A stretch of 14,302 bases of DNA from Pirellulaceae bacterium. GTDB lineage: Bacteria > Planctomycetota > Planctomycetia > Pirellulales > Pirellulaceae. Shown piece after piece: positions 12,918-14,302 of the stretch. Positions within the stretch are counted from its first letter, which is position 1; each line of letters starts with the position of its first letter. The notes under the pieces were generated by a model that did not search any database, was not told the origin of the DNA, and worked only from the letters and a program-made list of their open reading frames with translations. The position numbers and the translations under genes are program-made. The stretch is taken from NCBI GenBank assembly GCA_020846515.1, contig JADLDX010000026.1, forward strand, positions 1 through 14,302, written 5' to 3'.

Positions 12918-14302
12918 ATGGCCATTGGCGGTTCCGCTCAAGTAGCTCTTTCTAGCCGTAACACTTTGATACGCAAGCGGTTACATAAGCAGCTTGCTGC
13001 TCGGCGCATGCTACTCGAAGCTCTCGAGGGACGGCAGCTGATGGCTGTTGGTCCGCAGTTGTTGGGCATACAGCCGAATGAAGGCACCTTGCTGACGGAT
13101 GGTCAGGTGCGGCACATTGCGCCCAATGAGCTGGTGTTCCGATTTGATGACCGGGTGGGGATCGATTCGTCCACTTTGGATGGAATTCGCATAATTCGCA
13201 GCGGTGCGGATGGAGAATTTGAGCGCGCCAGCATGGCCACCGACTTGGGTTCCGGTGGGCAGGTGTTGGTGGAGTTCTACGCCGCGGAGCCTGGACAAGT
13301 TGGTAACGGGATTCAAATCCAGTTCACGCAAGTCAACCGTACTGACTCGCGCAATCCAGTTGTTCGGGTAAATGGGCGAAACGTATCGGTCGAAGTCAAT
13401 TCCAATCCGTTGTTAGAGACGCGAGTGGACGATTTGATTCGTGCGTTTGATCAGACAGTGGCCACGAACACGGTCACCAACCTGGTTTACGGCCTGCGCT
13501 TGCGTGGATCGACGACGTTGCCTATCGGTCGGACCGTCAACACGGCTACTCCGGTTGTGCTGAGCGGTGCCAATGCTGCCAAGGTAACGACGGACTTTGG
13601 AACTGGCGCGAATCTGCAGGTTCGCTTGAATGCCAAGAACAGTGGTGCTGATGGAATCGGCGTGCAAGTTAATGTGACGACGCGCGATCGCGGTGGCCCG
13701 GGGTCTCCGATCGTCACGGTCACAGGCAAGACAATTTCGATCGAGCTCAATAGCAATTCACGCAACACATCGACGGTTGCCGACTTTGTGGCGGCACTCA
13801 ATGGCGATGCTGCCTCGAGCGCCTTGGTTGAAGCTTCGCTGATTAGTGGTGTGGGCGCGACCCGTTTAGGTTCGTTGCCAGTGACCTATTCGCCGCTGGT
13901 GCTGAGCGGTGTAACGGACGTTGAAATTATCCCGGCTTATGTCGGTCTGGGAGACACCAGTCGCGAAGTAATCATGCGATTTGGCGAGGCATTGCCGGAC
14001 GATCGCTATCGCGTTGAGATTCTCGGGCGCGGTACCCGCGCGCTGTTGAATCTGAACGGTGAAGCCTACAACGACGGCATTGATCAAGCGATTTCATTTG
14101 AATTAGATCTGGGTGCTCAGATCGAAGCCATCGTACCGCAACCGGTGGAGCGTTCCTCGACCGGCTTGTTGACCCAAGCCAGCAATCGTATCGATGTTTA
14201 CTTTAACAATGATGATTTGATCAATGCGGGTTCGCTGCGCACAGTGAACGGTTTGACGATTGATCAGTTGCGGGTCCAGCGTCCAACGTTGTTTTTTCAG
14301 AG
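12918..14302 (+). CDS. Large extracellular protein with LEPR-XLL-like N-terminus (partial, runs off the window)
   Basis: The frame from ATG 12918 is open to the window end: 461 codons with no stop. A basic N-terminal segment leads to LEALEGRQLMAV at 33-44, a variant of the LEPR-XLL motif that marks the N-terminus of many giant secreted planctomycete proteins. It is followed by an Ig-like strand pattern (ELVFRFDDRVGIDSSTLDGI at 71-90, IRSGADGEF at 93-101). Two related modules of about 115 residues come next. Module one runs about 114-218, with GNGIQIQFT, VNGRNVSVEVNSN and a closing VVLSG. Module two runs about 230-332, with ADGIGVQVNVT, VTGKTISIELNSN and LVLSG. A second Ig-like block starts near 334, and IDVYFNNDDL at 425-434 opens another. 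The likely role is a surface, matrix or adhesion protein. It lacks a clear Shine-Dalgarno. Its true length and C-terminal anchoring or dockerin domains lie outside the window. Confidence 0.88.
   Translation, partial: MAIGGSAQVALSSRNTLIRKRLHKQLAARRMLLEALEGRQLMAVGPQLLGIQPNEGTLLTDGQVRHIAPNELVFRFDDRVGIDSSTLDGIRIIRSGADGEFERASMATDLGSGGQVLVEFYAAEPGQVGNGIQIQFTQVNRTDSRNPVVRVNGRNVSVEVNSNPLLETRVDDLIRAFDQTVATNTVTNLVYGLRLRGSTTLPIGRTVNTATPVVLSGANAAKVTTDFGTGANLQVRLNAKNSGADGIGVQVNVTTRDRGGPGSPIVTVTGKTISIELNSNSRNTSTVADFVAALNGDAASSALVEASLISGVGATRLGSLPVTYSPLVLSGVTDVEIIPAYVGLGDTSREVIMRFGEALPDDRYRVEILGRGTRALLNLNGEAYNDGIDQAISFELDLGAQIEAIVPQPVERSSTGLLTQASNRIDVYFNNDDLINAGSLRTVNGLTIDQLRVQRPTLFFQ

Noticed and set aside
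1..14302. CRISPR arrays, tRNA or rRNA genes, insertion sequences, phage or toxin-antitoxin genes
   Set aside because: No regularly spaced repeats, RNA-gene signatures, transposase or integrase motifs were seen on either strand.

Overview
The window looks like a stretch of planctomycete chromosome (Pirellulales-type). The clues are a very large extracellular protein starting with an LEPR-XLL-like N-terminal motif (LEALEGRQLM), an ECF sigma factor followed by a single-pass membrane protein of the anti-sigma type, an exported aldose 1-epimerase, a Tat-exported protein of unknown family, weak or absent Shine-Dalgarno sequences, and many genes standing alone on alternating strands. This assignment is an inference from gene content, not a database match.

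Layout. 1-2111 (+): possible tail of an upstream gene, a PfkB/adenosine-kinase-like sugar kinase, then a PP2C-type protein phosphatase. 2112-2371: spacer with two tandem copies of a hairpin repeat. 2372-3271 (+): site-2 protease (M50). 3452-4576 (-): exported aldose 1-epimerase, convergent with the protease. 4577-4876: divergent promoter region. 4877-7778 (+): a three-gene unit of ECF sigma factor, transmembrane presumed anti-sigma factor and secreted PDZ/coiled-coil protein. 7779-8069: spacer with two strong hairpins. 8070-9263 (+): YihY/BrkB membrane protein. 9330-9872 (-): small membrane-anchored protein of unknown function. 9999-11528 (+): Tat-signal protein of unknown family, divergent from the previous gene across a perfect inverted repeat. 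11529-11700: terminator and structured spacer. 11701-12456 (-): PPP-family metallophosphatase. 12457-12917: gene-free region with hairpins and a 9-bp tandem repeat. 12918-14302 (+): start of the large extracellular protein, which runs off the window.

How the genes may work together. The sigma factor, its membrane partner and the PDZ protein have the parts of an envelope-stress relay: cytoplasmic sigma factor, membrane regulator, periplasmic PDZ sensor. An intramembrane protease, the enzyme class that finishes anti-sigma cleavage in RpoE/RseA systems, lies about 1.6 kb upstream. Linking it to the relay is inference. The remaining genes look like independent housekeeping or envelope functions. 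I saw no tRNA, rRNA, CRISPR array, transposase, integrase or phage gene, and nothing that marks the window as a recently acquired island.
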